A stretch of DNA of 34,092 nucleotides from Burkholderiales bacterium (GTDB taxonomy: Bacteria > Pseudomonadota > Gammaproteobacteria > Burkholderiales > Casimicrobiaceae), in assembly GCA_025981645.1 (NCBI GenBank), contig JAICXH010000023.1, positions 1-34,092 of the forward strand, in the 5' to 3' direction. The notes beneath the pieces were generated by a model. That model worked only from the letters and a program-made list of their open reading frames with translations. It was not told the DNA's origin and did not search any database. This document shows positions 33,415-34,092 of the stretch, piece by piece (position 1 is the stretch's first letter; each line of letters starts with the position of its first letter). Made by a program: the position numbers and the translations under genes.

Positions 33415-34092
33415 ATGAACGCTGCCAACGAATCGAGAAACTTCACCGACTGCGAGGTCGCCGACCTCGCGCTGGCCGATTGGGGCCGCAAGGAGATCGC
33501 GATCGCCGAGACCGAGATGCCCGGTCTGATGGCGATCCGCGACGAGTACGCCGGGACCAAGCCGCTCGCCGGCGCGCGCATCGCCGGCAGCCTGCACATG
33601 ACGATCCAGACCGCCGTGCTGATCGAGACGCTGCAGGCGCTCGGGGCCCAGGTGCGCTGGGCTTCATGCAACGTTTTCTCGACGCAGGACCACGCGGCGG
33701 CGGCGATCGCTGTGCGCGGCACGCCGGTGTTCGCGCGCAAGGGCGAATCGCTCGACGAATACTGGGCTTACACGCACCGGATCTTCGAGTGGGACGGGGC
33801 GTCGGCGCTCGCGCCGAACATGATCCTCGACGACGGCGGCGACGCGACGCTCCTCGTCCACCTCGGCGTTGAGGCCGAGGCCGATCGCTCGGTGCTCGCG
33901 AATCCGGGGAGCGAGGAGGAGGTCGCGCTGTTCGGCGCGATCGCGAAACGCCTCGCTGCGGATCCGACGTTCTATTCGCGGATCAAGGCGAGCATCCGCG
34001 GCGTCACCGAGGAGACGACGACGGGCGTGAAGCGCCTCTACCAGATGCATCGCGAGGGGCGGCTCGGCTTCCCGGCGATCAACGTCAACGAC
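33415..34092 (+). CDS. ahcY: Adenosylhomocysteinase (3' truncated)
   Basis: Splits S-adenosylhomocysteine into adenosine and homocysteine, completing the methylation cycle. Only the first 226 of about 470 residues are in the window. The N-terminal substrate-binding domain is clear: [67 protein letters not shown] and [17 protein letters not shown], ending just after [11 protein letters not shown] 33415 follows CGGAGTG. Regulated by the upstream SAH riboswitch. Confidence 0.98.
   Translation, partial: MNAANESRNFTDCEVADLALADWGRKEIAIAETEMPGLMAIRDEYAGTKPLAGARIAGSLHMTIQTAVLIETLQALGAQVRWASCNVFSTQDHAAAAIAVRGTPVFARKGESLDEYWAYTHRIFEWDGASALAPNMILDDGGDATLLVHLGVEAEADRSVLANPGSEEEVALFGAIAKRLAADPTFYSRIKASIRGVTEETTTGVKRLYQMHREGRLGFPAINVND

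Overview
The window is GC-rich (roughly two-thirds G+C, with third codon positions mostly G or C). Three things suggest a betaproteobacterium, probably Burkholderiales-like: the tripartite tricarboxylate (Tct) transporter, a metK/ahcY neighbourhood, and an S-adenosylhomocysteine riboswitch before ahcY. No rRNA, tRNA, insertion sequence or CRISPR array was seen. The window cuts a tctC gene at its left edge and ahcY at its right edge.

Layout. (1) 1-3050: tctC (partial), tctB, tctA, a tricarboxylate/dicarboxylate importer. (2) 3237-3890: a lipoprotein of unknown role. (3) 4064-8709: a promoter next to a direct repeat, a 35-codon upstream ORF, a secreted beta-propeller protein, a DcaP-type porin and an OxlT-type oxalate/formate exchanger, closed by a clear intrinsic terminator. 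(4) 8728-14288: an overlapping outer-membrane factor / membrane-fusion / RND pump operon. (5) 14342-16832 (minus): a small secreted helical protein, an FAH-fold hydrolase/decarboxylase and a ketopantoate-reductase-like protein. (6) 16945-18783: a large protein with a zeta-toxin-like kinase domain. (7) 18759-21250 (minus): malonyl-CoA synthetase matB coupled to a second ketopantoate-reductase-like gene. (8) 21379-27567: sucC, sucD, oxalyl-CoA decarboxylase (oxc), a malonate-decarboxylase beta-gamma fusion and a DUF3530-like hydrolase. (9) 27623-34092: tsaC (minus), metK, an Old Yellow Enzyme, a 42-residue ORF, a zinc-peptidase-like protein, an MFS transporter, the SAH riboswitch and ahcY.

The common theme of regions 1, 3, 5, 7 and 8 is transport and CoA-dependent breakdown of short dicarboxylates: oxalate (C2), malonate (C3) and succinate (C4). 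The exchanger carries the paired Arg/Lys of OxlT at almost the same spacing, and the decarboxylase is very close to the Oxalobacter enzyme, so oxalate use is well supported. The usual partner, formyl-CoA:oxalate CoA-transferase (frc), is not in the window. Instead there are two CoA ligases (MatB-like and SucCD), two PanE-like reductases and an MdcD-MdcE fusion without its acyl-carrier and transferase partners. How oxalyl-CoA is made here, and what the fusion and the reductases act on, are the main open questions. Assignments of these genes to one pathway are inference from gene order.
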